This document shows positions 37,194 through 46,408 of a stretch of 64,000 nucleotides of DNA, piece after piece. The notes under the pieces were generated by a model. That model was not told where the DNA came from, made no database searches, and was given only the letters and a program-made list of their open reading frames with translations. This stretch comes from Methanobacteriota archaeon (GTDB taxonomy: Archaea > Halobacteriota > Methanomicrobia > Methanomicrobiales > Methanomicrobiaceae): positions 20,802-84,801 of the forward strand of contig JAENYT010000007.1 in assembly GCA_016841665.1 (NCBI GenBank). The letters are read 5' to 3'. Both the position numbers and the translations under genes were made by a program. The first letter of the stretch is position 1. Each line of letters opens with the position of its first letter.

Positions 37194-37889
37194 TTATGAG
37201 GCTCCGCTCTCGTAGAGGAGGGTCATGTAGCGGGCCGAGAATATGGCAATTGCCGGAGCTACAATTATGCCTATTAATGTTCCGAGAGGGGGAATCACCA
37301 TAAAAATCCAGGTAATGAATTGAATTACAAGCAGCACAATCAAGAGGATGACGAGGGCGATGATGTACTCGATCCAGCCGATATTGCCGATGGTCTCCAG
37401 AATTGCGCTGAAATTAAACGCCTCCCCGATGCTATCCGTGCGGGCGAACCGCACGATCCCAATGACAGCGAAGATCGAGATTATAATTGCGAGGAAGCCT
37501 GCAATGATGATTCCACCGAATAAACTTAGCATTACAGCACTAATTGCCGAAGGGTCACCGCCTGCGGCAGATGAAGCGATGGCACTGAGTGCGGCGAAGC
37601 CGCCGAAGACAAAGAGGACGATGAGGGGAATGAGCATGTAGATAAGTACGATAATATTCAGCTTCCACCCATCGACAAAGAGTTTTTCCCACTGGTCGAT
37701 CTCCGGTGCAGGCTCTGCTCCGCTCATGACACGGATTATATATCCATTAAATATTGGGAGGAGGGGGAGACCAAAGGGTAATATCTGAATAATCCATAAG
37801 ACGGCAAGAATTACCCATTTCACCCACTTACCCACCAGGCCTTCCTTCGTGTAATCGTAAGAGTTTTCAAGGATTTCTCCGATTTCCAT
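37194..37889 (-). CDS. DUF4013 membrane protein
   Basis: The 231-residue protein has a DUF4013 start (EILENSYDYTKEGLVGKWVKW) and about six membrane spans, including paired spans ending near residue 220. DUF4013 proteins are common multi-copy membrane proteins of unknown role in methanogens. A TATATAGAGG element at 37920-37911 lies 22-30 bases before the ATG, and GGTGA sits just upstream. A truncated relative lies 0.8 kb away. Confidence 0.9.
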   Translation of the reverse strand: MEIGEILENSYDYTKEGLVGKWVKWVILAVLWIIQILPFGLPLLPIFNGYIIRVMSGAEPAPEIDQWEKLFVDGWKLNIIVLIYMLIPLIVLFVFGGFAALSAIASSAAGGDPSAISAVMLSLFGGIIIAGFLAIIISIFAVIGIVRFARTDSIGEAFNFSAILETIGNIGWIEYIIALVILLIVLLVIQFITWIFMVIPPLGTLIGIIVAPAIAIFSARYMTLLYESGAS

Positions 37890-37937
37890 AAAATCACCTG
37901 TATACTGTTCCCTCTATATATTCATACTTAAATATTA

Positions 37938-38533
37938 CTATATTTTCAAAATTAAGCACTGTATATTGAAACGGCATGCACTCCACAGGCGTATATGCAG
38001 TGGCCATAAATATTCGTTATATTTCGGAGTCATATGCAGGAGAACGATGGCGACACCTATCCAGAAGTGGCATATCGGCAAAAAGGGATGATTATGGACT
38101 AGGAAGTGGAACAGTCGACACCACGCTCGTACAAGGCACTGATGAACCATGCCGAATACATCCTCTTTGTCGCATGAGGAACATGCGATGACTCGTATAT
38201 CGTCGACAATTGTCCTTCTAAAAAAACTCTCGCACCCAGCTAGTATGAGCATAACAGACGACGCCAATCGTGGATACCAGCAGGATCACAAGTTATACAA
38301 CGAGAATGAACGTAATTTCGACAGTCCGAATTCAATTGCGACAAGCATCTATAGCGATCATATGGCAGAACAGGTGAATAACAAAAAGACGGAATTCAAG
38401 GATCAAGTAAATTGGTCATATGAGACTTAATTCCCCTCTATCTAAAAAAAAAACACTGATCCAGTAAAGAAGGTCGTTTGCAGGAGTAAAATATCAATTT
38501 TACAAAAAAATACATTTATTATTACCTAAACGT
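37938..38533. other. AT-rich strip without a convincing gene
   Basis: Base composition drops sharply compared with both sides. ORFs of 93 (plus) and 109 (minus) codons are open here, but their translations look random (Cys/His-rich or low-complexity) and lack clear ribosome sites. A run of 10 A is at 38442-38452. Most likely this is decayed or inserted DNA between the intact and the truncated DUF4013 genes. Confidence 0.5.
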
Positions 38534-38710
38534 ATGAAAATTCATATGTTCGATGATGATACTTATAGTTATAAAGGTTGGATAGTTTCTGATTATTTGA
38601 TAAAAAGGGCTTTTGGGGTATTGTTGCACAATTGGGCTGCAATGCTAATAATATATGCAATTATTTTTGCTATTATATTATTTTTTGGAATGATTTTTAG
38701 CTTATTGTAA
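38534..38710 (+). CDS. 58-residue single-span membrane protein
   Basis: The ORF reads MKIHMFDDDTYSYKGWIVSD, then DYLIKRAFGVLLHN, and ends with one long hydrophobic span (AAMLIIYAIIFAIILFFGMI). It has the soluble-head, single-span layout of a genuine small membrane protein, and the codons are AT-rich like the strip around it. ATTTATTATT upstream may be its TATA box. Its TAA directly abuts the stop of the convergent DUF4013 fragment. Function is unknown. Confidence 0.6.
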   Translation: MKIHMFDDDTYSYKGWIVSDYLIKRAFGVLLHNWAAMLIIYAIIFAIILFFGMIFSLL

Positions 38711-38905
38711 TTAAGGACGCTGGACCTTAAGGCGGGTTACGGCTCGCCCTACGGGGTCATCACCCCGGTAGATGCGCAGGGTGTAGCCCATGAAGACCGG
38801 GAATATGAGATAGGCGATGAATAGGTGGAACCATCGCACCCATCGCTCCCAGAGAGCCTCCCTGGTGTAGGCAAACGAATCGTGCACGAGGCCGTCGATG
38901 TCCAT
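38711..38905 (-). pseudogene. Truncated DUF4013 protein (64 residues)
   Basis: The start MDIDGLVHDSFAYTREALWE and the GYTLRIYRGDDP block align with the first 60-odd residues of the intact DUF4013 protein at 37.2-37.9 kb. The segment between them, about 15 residues of the first span pair, is missing. After RGDDP the sequence diverges and stops at the edge of the AT-rich strip. It looks like the remaining 5' end of a second DUF4013 gene. Confidence 0.65.
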
Positions 38906-38930
38906 TATGTTCCCCCCAAAAAGGTTGCTT

Positions 38931-40415
38931 TTAGTGCCTGAAGTACCGGATACCGGTAAATAGCATGGCCACGTTCAGGCGGTTTGCCGCTTCGATGACT
39001 TCTGCATCGCGGATCGATCCGCCGGGCTGGACGAGGGCTGTCGCCCCGGCCTCTGCTGCGACCTCGAGCGTGTCAGGGAAGGGAAGGAACGCATCGGAGG
39101 CGACCGAGCACCCCTCGAGGGACCGCCGGGCCTTCTCGATGGCGATCTTTGCCGCGTCCACCCGGCTCATCTGGCCGGCGCCGATGCCGATCACCCCATG
39201 CTCGTCGGCGAAGATGATCGTGTTGCTCTTGGTGTGTTTGCATACCTTCCAGGCTAGCTGCAGCCCCTGCAGCTCCTTTGCATCGGGATCCCTGTCGGAG
39301 ACGACCTCCCACGACTCCGTGTAGTCCGGGGTCCGCTGCACGAGTGCCCCCCCGTCGATTGACCTGATGCGATCGGCAACAATCGGTTCCGGCAGGGTGA
39401 GCACACGCATATTCTCCTTTGTCTTCATGGCTTCGAGGCCGTCATCCGTAAATGAGGGGGCGATGACGACCTCCACGAATGTCGCGCAGATCTCTTCGGC
39501 GAGGGCGGCATCGATCTCCCTGTTGAAGGCGATCACCGATCCGTATGCGGACACGGGATCGACCTCGCGTGCGGCAATGTATGCCTCAAGGGCCGAGGAG
39601 CCGATCGCCACGCCGCAGGGATTGTTGTGCTTGACGATTACCGCACAGGGCTCGTTGAATTCGCGGACCAGCCCCACGGCGGCGTCCGCATCAAGGTAGT
39701 TGTTGTAGGACATCTGCTTGCCCTGCAGGGGGACCTGCGCTGCAATGCCCTCCGTGCCATAGACGGCAGCCTGCTGGTGGGGATTTTCCCCGTAGCGGAG
39801 AACCCTCCCGTTTCCGAACTGCACGGTGTACACCCCGGGAAACAAGCCGTCAAAGCCATGGAGATAATTGCTGATGGCGGCATCGTAGACTGCGGTACGG
39901 GCAAACGCCTTTTTCGCAAGATCAAGGCGCAGCTCCGGGGAAAATTCGCCGCGTGCCACCGCATCCGCAACGGCAGGGTAGTCGGCCGGGTCCACCACTA
40001 CGGCAACGTCCCGGTAGTTCTTCGCCGCGGCACGGATCATTGCCGGGCCTCCTATGTCGATGTACTCCACCAGCTCGGCGAGCGGCAGATCCTTTCCCGC
40101 CATCATCTCGAAGGGATAGAGGTTGACCGCCAGCAGGTCGATACCTTCGATGCCGTGCTCCTCCATCACCGCATCATCGATGCCGCGCCGCCCGAGAAGC
40201 CCGCCGTGGATCTTCGGGTGTAGCGTCTTGACCCGCCCGTCCATCATCTCCGGCGACCCGGTGTACGCGGAGACCTCGGTGTACCCGATGCCCGCTTCAC
40301 CAAGCGCCTTCCCCGTGCCTCCGGAACTGAGGATCTTCACCCCGTTGTCCGCAAGCACCCTTGCAAGGTCAACAATCCCGGTTTTGTCCCAGACAGAGAG
40401 GAGTGCCCGTTTCAT
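38931..40415 (-). CDS. purH: Bifunctional AICAR transformylase/IMP cyclohydrolase PurH
   Basis: The 494-residue protein carries the MGS-like IMP cyclohydrolase domain (ALLSVWDKTGIVDLARVL, LSSGGTGKAL, MMDGRVKTLHPKIHGGLL). The AICARFT domain follows, with the Lys-His pair IVKHNNPCGVAIG. It catalyses the last two steps of IMP synthesis. Many archaea replace this with PurP/PurO, so a PurH here suggests the bacterial-type route. Length is slightly below the usual 510-530. Confidence 0.96.
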   Translation of the reverse strand: MKRALLSVWDKTGIVDLARVLADNGVKILSSGGTGKALGEAGIGYTEVSAYTGSPEMMDGRVKTLHPKIHGGLLGRRGIDDAVMEEHGIEGIDLLAVNLYPFEMMAGKDLPLAELVEYIDIGGPAMIRAAAKNYRDVAVVVDPADYPAVADAVARGEFSPELRLDLAKKAFARTAVYDAAISNYLHGFDGLFPGVYTVQFGNGRVLRYGENPHQQAAVYGTEGIAAQVPLQGKQMSYNNYLDADAAVGLVREFNEPCAVIVKHNNPCGVAIGSSALEAYIAAREVDPVSAYGSVIAFNREIDAALAEEICATFVEVVIAPSFTDDGLEAMKTKENMRVLTLPEPIVADRIRSIDGGALVQRTPDYTESWEVVSDRDPDAKELQGLQLAWKVCKHTKSNTIIFADEHGVIGIGAGQMSRVDAAKIAIEKARRSLEGCSVASDAFLPFPDTLEVAAEAGATALVQPGGSIRDAEVIEAANRLNVAMLFTGIRYFRH

Positions 40416-40573
40416 AGCCTGACATATGAACGTTTATCCACTAAAAAGGTAGGTTCTCCCGCGATGTTTGGGGAAATGAACGTCAGGGCCGAACGGCTCC
40501 GGCGCACCGGCCCCGCCACGGAACACCTGCCTGCACAGCATCGCTTATTGCCTCTGCAGGAGACCTTGTTCGC

Positions 40574-41956
40574 GTGAAACCAACGTCCCTCAAGAGGTTT
40601 CTCTTCTGGTGTCCCCGGTGCAACATCCCCCTGCTGGCGCGACAGTGCAGCTGCGGGGAGACGGGAAGGGAACTGCCCCTCCTCCAGCCCTACGATGTCC
40701 GTCCGGTGCTCGCACATGACCGGGAGCTCATCATTGCGCTGCTCAGGGAACGCTTCGGCACGGACACCATCCCCCGCATCGTCCTGTTCAATAAAACCGG
40801 AGGCCTCGACCGGAACGATCTCATCATCGCCAATGGAAGACGCTTCGGCTGGCTTTCGTTCGATCCCTGCACGAGAAAGTATGCACTCGATATCTCATTC
40901 GAGGCGCTCGACGCTCTTGCGCCTTCGGCAAGATCGGGCATCATCGATATCACCGAAATTATGGATCGCTCGGGGGGCAGACGGCTTGGCGGAAAACGGA
41001 TCCAGGTCGATACCGATGTACCGGACGGGTGCGTGATCCTGCGTGCGGGACACCTCTGGGGAATCGGCCACCTTTCGGGCGGCAGTGTCCGCGTGCGCAA
41101 ACTCGGCCCCCTCAACGCCACAGCGTATCCTGACCCGGCGTGGGAGGACGCGGTGCAACAGAACCGGCGGCACCTGAAAAATCTTGAACGCCACGCCATA
41201 CGGTTCATACGGCAGCATACCCGGGGACAAAAACGGGTGAATGTCTCGTTTTCAGGAGGAAAAGACAGCACGGTGGTGCTCGAGCTTGCACAGAGAGCCG
41301 GGATCGAGGAGGCATACTTCGTCAACACGGGCCTCGAATTTCCCGAAACACTGGAGTATGTCCGATCAAGGGGGATCCAGGAGGTTCGCTGCAACGCAGA
41401 TTTCTGGCATGCGGTAAGGCTACGCGGGCTGCCGGCTAAGGATGATCGCTGGTGCTGCGAGCTGCTCAAGCTCGAACCGGCAAAGCAATGGCTCGAATCT
41501 CGGGGCCCGTGCATCACCGTGCAGGGGAACCGGGCGTACGAGTCGTTTGCCCGGGCGAATCTGCCGGCGGTCGCACCCAACCCCCATTTCCCCGGGCAGG
41601 TGAACATCTCCCCCATCCTGACCTGGCGGGCGCTGGAGGTCTTTCTCTATATCTGGTGGCGCCATCTTCCCTGCAACCCGCTGTATGAAGAGGGATTTGA
41701 GCGGGTGGGGTGCTGGATCTGCCCGGCGATGCTCGAGAGCGAGCTGGAACGCACCCGCGAGCTCCACCCTGATCTGATCTCCCGGTGGATAGAAGTGGTG
41801 CATGCATGGGCGGAGTCCCGCAGGCTGGATGAGGACATCGTCACCTGCGGCATCTGGCGCTGGAAGAACCCCCCTCCCAAGATCAGGGAGCTGGCAAAGG
41901 AGCATGGCATCGAATTGCCGGACAATATGCATAAGAAAACCAAAAAAAACAGGTAA
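40574..41956 (+). CDS. PP-loop (PAPS-reductase-like) protein with zinc ribbon and Fe-S cysteines
   Basis: The 460-residue protein has a zinc ribbon (Cys13, 16, 25, 27), a central PUA-like region (about 120-185), and a PP-loop ATP pyrophosphatase domain with SGGKDS at 227-232. A Cys-Cys pair at 294-295 and CxxC at 380-383 match the 4Fe-4S pattern of APS reductases. The RNA-binding-type N-terminus argues for a thiolation or sulfurtransfer role on RNA rather than sulfate reduction, which is inference. The start is GTG; the gene is monocistronic. Confidence 0.82.
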   Translation: MKPTSLKRFLFWCPRCNIPLLARQCSCGETGRELPLLQPYDVRPVLAHDRELIIALLRERFGTDTIPRIVLFNKTGGLDRNDLIIANGRRFGWLSFDPCTRKYALDISFEALDALAPSARSGIIDITEIMDRSGGRRLGGKRIQVDTDVPDGCVILRAGHLWGIGHLSGGSVRVRKLGPLNATAYPDPAWEDAVQQNRRHLKNLERHAIRFIRQHTRGQKRVNVSFSGGKDSTVVLELAQRAGIEEAYFVNTGLEFPETLEYVRSRGIQEVRCNADFWHAVRLRGLPAKDDRWCCELLKLEPAKQWLESRGPCITVQGNRAYESFARANLPAVAPNPHFPGQVNISPILTWRALEVFLYIWWRHLPCNPLYEEGFERVGCWICPAMLESELERTRELHPDLISRWIEVVHAWAESRRLDEDIVTCGIWRWKNPPPKIRELAKEHGIELPDNMHKKTKKNR

Positions 41957-42016
41957 ATGCCAGTATTAATCGAATCAGAGGCCAAAATTGACGTATAATC
42001 CCCCGGATCATGAAAA

Positions 42017-42027
42017 AACATATATAG
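42017..42027 (+). promoter_or_regulatory. TATA box of the grpE-dnaK-dnaJ operon
   Basis: ACATATATAG, preceded by a run of A that may act as a BRE, lies about 60 bases before the grpE ATG at 42085. That leaves a leader of about 35 bases. Confidence 0.6.
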
Positions 42028-42084
42028 AACCACATTCCTATAGTAATGATGTACGCTGATTAGTATCCAATGGCAGGTAGTTGA

Positions 42085-42639
42085 ATGGAGGAAAAAAACC
42101 TGGAGCAGGAAGGATTGAACAGCAATTCATCCGCAAAAAACGAGTCTGCCCAGGGTGAGATCCCCGCGTCGGAAGCAGCATTGCAGGAAGCGGATCTTGC
42201 CAGGGAGCTTGAGGAGCTCCAGCAGAAGTACAGCGAACTCAGTGACCGCTGTCTGCGCCTTGCCGCAGATTTTGAAAACTACAAAAAGCGTGTTGCCAGG
42301 GATCAGGAGATGCGCATCAACGCGGCGGTTGAGGCATTCGCTGGGGACATACTCGAGGTTGCCGACAACCTCGAACGCGCGACCACGGCGGAGGATGAAA
42401 ACCTTCGTGAAGGGCTTGAACAGATCAGGAAACTCCTCATGGCCATTTTCAAAAACCATGAGATCGCCCCCATCGAAAGTCTCCACGAGAGGTTCGACCC
42501 CGAACTGCAGGAAGCGATCGCGTATATCCCTTCCGAACACGATGAAGGAATCGTCATCGATGAGCTGATTCGCGGGTATCGCATGAAAGACAAGGTAATC
42601 AGATGCGCAAAGGTTGCAGTATCAAGAGGTAACGATTAG
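42085..42639 (+). CDS. grpE: GrpE nucleotide exchange factor
   Basis: The 184-residue protein has an acidic N-terminus, a long coiled coil (about 35-90), and the C-terminal GrpE beta domain (HERFDPELQEAIAYIPSEHD, MKDKVIRCAKVAVSRG). It exchanges ADP on DnaK. It is first in the chaperone operon, and its stop overlaps the dnaK ribosome site. Confidence 0.96.
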   Translation: MEEKNLEQEGLNSNSSAKNESAQGEIPASEAALQEADLARELEELQQKYSELSDRCLRLAADFENYKKRVARDQEMRINAAVEAFAGDILEVADNLERATTAEDENLREGLEQIRKLLMAIFKNHEIAPIESLHERFDPELQEAIAYIPSEHDEGIVIDELIRGYRMKDKVIRCAKVAVSRGND

Positions 42640-42643
42640 GAGG
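42638..42643 (+). promoter_or_regulatory. Strong Shine-Dalgarno for dnaK
   Basis: AGGAGG overlaps the last bases of the grpE stop region and sits 9 bases before the dnaK ATG. It is one of the strongest ribosome sites in the window, in line with high DnaK demand. Confidence 0.7.
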
Positions 42644-42652
42644 TTTTGAAAC

Positions 42653-44482
42653 ATGACATCGTCAAAAGTACTGGGAATCGATCTGGGAACCACCAATTCC
42701 TGCATGGCGATCATGGAAGGGGGAAGGGCCACGGTCATCGCCAACGCCGAAGGGGCCCGCACCACGCCTTCAGTGGTCGCATTCACCAAAGAGGGAGAAC
42801 GGCTCGTCGGGAACGTGGCGAAACGCCAGGCCATCACCAACCCCGCTCGCACGATCCAGTCCATCAAGCGGGACATGGGAACGGACCGGAAGGTCATCAT
42901 CGATGATGCGACCTATACGCCGCAGGAAATCTCCGCATTGATTCTTCAGAAACTCAAAGGGGATGCCGAGGCATACCTGGGTGAGAAGATCTCGAAGGCG
43001 GTCATCACCGTCCCTGCCTACTTCAACGATGCACAGCGGCAGGCGACCAAGGACGCCGGTACCATCGCCGGCATGGAAGTGCTGCGGATCATCAACGAGC
43101 CCACCGCAAGCGCCCTCGCCTACGGCATCGACAAGGAGGAAGAGGCGACGGTCCTTGTCTACGACCTCGGCGGAGGAACATTCGATGTATCCATTCTTTC
43201 GCTCGGCGACGGCGTCTTTGAAGTAGTGGCCACGGCAGGCGACAACCACCTGGGCGGCGACGATTTCGACCAGCGGGTGATCGATTACATGGTCGAGGAG
43301 TTCAAGAAGAGCGAGGGCATCGATCTGCGGAAGGACCTCATCGCCATGCAGCGCCTGAAAGATGCTTCAGAAAACGCTAAAAAGGAACTCTCCACGGTCC
43401 AGAAGACCAACATCAACCTCCCCTACATCACGACCGATGCGACGGGCCCGAAGTTCCTGGATATCGACCTCTCGAGGGCGAAATTTGAGCAGCTCATCGA
43501 AGATCTCGTGGACAGGACCATCGGCCCGGTCAAGCAGACGCTCTCCGATGCGAAGCTCAATCACGAGCAGATCGATCACGTACTGCTCGTCGGCGGGTCG
43601 ACGCGTGTTCCGCTCGTCCAGCAGAAGATCAAGGCAATCCTGAAGAAGGACCCGGACAAGGGCATCAACCCCGACGAGTGCGTCGCCCTCGGTGCGGCCA
43701 TCCAGGCGGGCGTCCTGACCGGCGAGGCCAAGGACATCGTGCTGCTCGACGTCACCCCGCTCACCCTGAGCATCGAGACGCTGGGCGGTATCGCCACCAA
43801 TCTCATCGAGCGGAATACCACCATCCCCACCAAGAAGAGCCAGATCTTCACCACTGCCGCCGACAGGCAGACCAGCGTCGAGATCCACGTGGTGCAGGGT
43901 GAGCGCGCCCTTGCCAAGGACAACATCACGCTCGGCAGGTTCCAGCTCACCGGCATCCCCCCGGCACCGCGGGGCATCCCGCAGATCGAGGTCTCCTTCG
44001 ATATCGATGCGAACGGCATCATCAACGTCTCTGCAAAGGACCTCGGCACGGGCAACGAGCAGGCAATCACCATCAAGGGAACCAAGCGCCTCTCCGACAA
44101 CGAAATCGAGGATATGATCAACAAATCCAGGCAGTACGAGGAGGAGGACAGAAAGAAGCGCGAGGAGATCGAACTGCGGAACAACGCCGACATGGCAATC
44201 TTCTCCGCGGAGAAACTCCTCAAAGAGAGCGGCAACAAGATCGATGCGGCGGATAAGCAGAAGATTGAAGAGGGCATCGCATCCCTGAAAACCGCGCTCG
44301 AGAGCGATGACTCTGAGAAGATTGCAAAGGAGATGGAAACCCTTACCGAAGCGGTCTTTGCGGCCACCACAAAGATCTACCAACAGGCGCAGGCGGAAGC
44401 CCAGCAGCAACAGCAGGCAGGGGCCGAAACCAAAACCGACGATACCGTCGTGGATGCGGACTACGAAGTCAAAAATGAGTGA
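42653..44482 (+). CDS. dnaK: Hsp70 chaperone DnaK
   Basis: The 609-residue protein has [17 protein letters not shown] and [12 protein letters not shown] in the ATPase domain, and a linker [17 protein letters not shown] before the substrate-binding domain. The helical lid follows, with a Gln-rich then acidic tail. It is the bacterial-type short Hsp70 found in mesophilic methanogens, thought to derive from bacteria. It lies between grpE and dnaJ, with no hrcA visible. Confidence 0.98.
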   Translation: MTSSKVLGIDLGTTNSCMAIMEGGRATVIANAEGARTTPSVVAFTKEGERLVGNVAKRQAITNPARTIQSIKRDMGTDRKVIIDDATYTPQEISALILQKLKGDAEAYLGEKISKAVITVPAYFNDAQRQATKDAGTIAGMEVLRIINEPTASALAYGIDKEEEATVLVYDLGGGTFDVSILSLGDGVFEVVATAGDNHLGGDDFDQRVIDYMVEEFKKSEGIDLRKDLIAMQRLKDASENAKKELSTVQKTNINLPYITTDATGPKFLDIDLSRAKFEQLIEDLVDRTIGPVKQTLSDAKLNHEQIDHVLLVGGSTRVPLVQQKIKAILKKDPDKGINPDECVALGAAIQAGVLTGEAKDIVLLDVTPLTLSIETLGGIATNLIERNTTIPTKKSQIFTTAADRQTSVEIHVVQGERALAKDNITLGRFQLTGIPPAPRGIPQIEVSFDIDANGIINVSAKDLGTGNEQAITIKGTKRLSDNEIEDMINKSRQYEEEDRKKREEIELRNNADMAIFSAEKLLKESGNKIDAADKQKIEEGIASLKTALESDDSEKIAKEMETLTEAVFAATTKIYQQAQAEAQQQQQAGAETKTDDTVVDADYEVKNE

Positions 44483-44487
44483 GCCTG

Positions 44488-45630
44488 ATGGGTGCGAGCT
44501 ACTACGATATCCTTAACATCCCCCGTAATGCAAGCGAAAAGGAGATAAAACGAGCCTACCGCACCCTCTCCAAACAGTACCATCCCGACGTCTGCAAAGA
44601 GGAGGGATGCGAGGAAAAGTTCAAGGAGATCAACGAGGCGTACAGCATCCTTTCCGATCCGCAGAAACGGGCCCAGTACGACCAGCTGGGCCATGACGCC
44701 TACACGAGCGCATCAAAGGGCCAGTATACTGGCGGCGGGTTCGGCGGATTCCAGGCAGATTTCGGTGGATTCGGGGATATATTTGATGCCTTCTTCGGCG
44801 GGAGCCGCTACGGGCAGCCCCGGGGCCCGCAGGCGGGTGCCGATCTCCTGATGCGGCTCCAGATCACTCTCGAGGATGCGGTCTTCGGGACCGACCGGGA
44901 GGTGGAGGTCTTCCATAGCGAACCCTGTCCTGTCTGCGAGGGGACCGGAAGCGCCAACAAGAAGACCAGGACCTGTCCCCGGTGCGGGGGGTCGGGACAG
45001 GAACGCCGGACCAGCCAGACCCCCTTCGGGCAGTTTGTCCGGATGAGCACCTGTTCGCAGTGCGGCGGGAGCGGAAAAATCCCGGAGGAGGTCTGCAAGG
45101 AGTGCGGGGGATCGGGCCATGTCAGGGTCAGGCGGAAGGTCAACGTGCACATCCCTCCCGGCATCGATTCGGGGATGCGCCTGCGCATGGAGGGGTACGG
45201 GGAGGCGGGCGAGTACGGCGCCCGGAGCGGCGATCTATTCATCGAGATCGCGGTCGCCCCCCACCCGCCGTTCACGCGTATCGGCGACAATCTCGAGACC
45301 AAGGTGGAGATCACCCCGGCACAAGCCGCCCTCGGGTCGATCGCGGAGATCGAGACCATCGACGGCCGGCATATCGAACTGCATGTCCCCCCCGGCGTGC
45401 AGTACAACACGGCCCTCAAAATCAACGGCGAGGGAGTGCGCCGCCGCGGCCGCCCGGGCGACCTTCTGGTGCGGTTGAAGGTGGTGATCCCCAAACACCT
45501 CTCCGAGGAGCAGCAGGAGCTCTACGCCAAACTGATGGAGCTCGAGGGGACGAGGCCCGGTGTTGCCGGAGCGCACAAGAAGGGCTTTTTCCAGGACGTG
45601 ATGGATAAGGTCAAGGAATCCGTGAAATGA
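44488..45630 (+). CDS. dnaJ: Chaperone DnaJ (Hsp40)
   Basis: The 380-residue type I Hsp40 has a J domain with HPDV (the HPD motif), a Gly/Phe region, and four CxxCxGxG zinc repeats (CPVCEGTG, CPRCGGSG, CSQCGGSG, CKECGGSG). C-terminal substrate domains follow. The ATG at 44488 was taken over a GTG three codons earlier that overlaps the dnaK stop. It is last of the operon. Confidence 0.97.
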   Translation: MGASYYDILNIPRNASEKEIKRAYRTLSKQYHPDVCKEEGCEEKFKEINEAYSILSDPQKRAQYDQLGHDAYTSASKGQYTGGGFGGFQADFGGFGDIFDAFFGGSRYGQPRGPQAGADLLMRLQITLEDAVFGTDREVEVFHSEPCPVCEGTGSANKKTRTCPRCGGSGQERRTSQTPFGQFVRMSTCSQCGGSGKIPEEVCKECGGSGHVRVRRKVNVHIPPGIDSGMRLRMEGYGEAGEYGARSGDLFIEIAVAPHPPFTRIGDNLETKVEITPAQAALGSIAEIETIDGRHIELHVPPGVQYNTALKINGEGVRRRGRPGDLLVRLKVVIPKHLSEEQQELYAKLMELEGTRPGVAGAHKKGFFQDVMDKVKESVK

Positions 45631-45639
45631 CGAATCCCG

Positions 45640-46242
45640 TCATTCACCTATTTTTCGCAATGCAGTGCGCAAATCCTCGAGATATGCGTCCATGTGGAGG
45701 CTTCCCTGGCTGAACCGCAGCCCGGGGCGCATATGCTCTTCGATGGTGAGCTCTGAGGGGCAGAGCACCACCTCGATTCCTGTCCGATCCGAGGCCTCCT
45801 GCATGGCTTCACGGAACGAGCCAAGGCAGTAGGCTACGCGCCTTTGATAGGTTGTCCGGGTTTTTCCCAGGTACGCTTCGAGGCGGCCGGTCTCGATCGC
45901 CAGAAAATCGCGCCTGACCCGTTCACTGCTGCATTTTCCGAGCATGTACCGGTAGTGGGCATATGGATACATGCGCTCGAGTTCTCCGGGCACCACGCCG
46001 CATGTGCCGAAGACCACGGTGTGGCAGCGTTCTTCGGGAAGGGCAGTGCAGATGATCTCCTGAAATACGATATGGCTCGGGCTCGCACTGTAGGGCTTTT
46101 TCATCGAACAGGGAAGAAATATACAGATTTCGCGCGTGGGGGGGACGTACTGCTTGATGATAAACCGCTGCGCCGCCTCAAATGCCGGATGGTAGAAGGA
46201 CGGGCCGGAGATAATATCGCCGGGTTCCGGGGGCTGGATCAT
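45640..46242 (-). CDS. Stand-alone ArcS-type catalytic domain (DUF5591-like)
   Basis: A protein of about 200 residues carries PCSMKKPYSASPSH (residues 44-57 from this start), the PC-x3-KPY-x2-S-x2-H motif of archaeosine synthase, followed by FGTCGVVPGELERMYPYAHY. This matches the ArcS part around [22 protein letters not shown]. It lacks the TgtA-like and PUA parts. The start is uncertain: ATG 46242 is used here, but a GTG at 46269 is possible. The ORF stays open antisense to the THUMP gene only by chance. Substrate unknown. Confidence 0.78.
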   Translation of the reverse strand: MIQPPEPGDIISGPSFYHPAFEAAQRFIIKQYVPPTREICIFLPCSMKKPYSASPSHIVFQEIICTALPEERCHTVVFGTCGVVPGELERMYPYAHYRYMLGKCSSERVRRDFLAIETGRLEAYLGKTRTTYQRRVAYCLGSFREAMQEASDRTGIEVVLCPSELTIEEHMRPGLRFSQGSLHMDAYLEDLRTALRKIGE

Positions 46243-46408
46243 TCGTGCAGTAATATTGCCGCCCTGCACGGATAAAACGCGAGGAATGGATATCCGGTCA
46301 GCTTCGGGAGCGCGATGGCGGGAGATTATTTCTCCTTGAAGGAAAAACAATATTGAATATTTATCCTTTCTCAGCAGGCGTATGAATTCCTGGAGGTCCT
46401 GAACACTG

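Noticed and set aside
37938..38267. 109-codon minus-strand ORF in the AT-rich strip
   Set aside because: It is Cys/His/Trp-rich with no family pattern and no ribosome site, so it is probably chance.
38149..38430. 93-codon plus-strand ORF in the AT-rich strip
   Set aside because: The composition is low-complexity polar, there is no ribosome site, and no similarity is recognised. A degraded gene is possible but not supportable.
42085..45630. A CIRCE/HrcA-type heat-shock operator before grpE
   Set aside because: No inverted repeat of the CIRCE kind was seen in 41957-42084; only an archaeal TATA box is visible.
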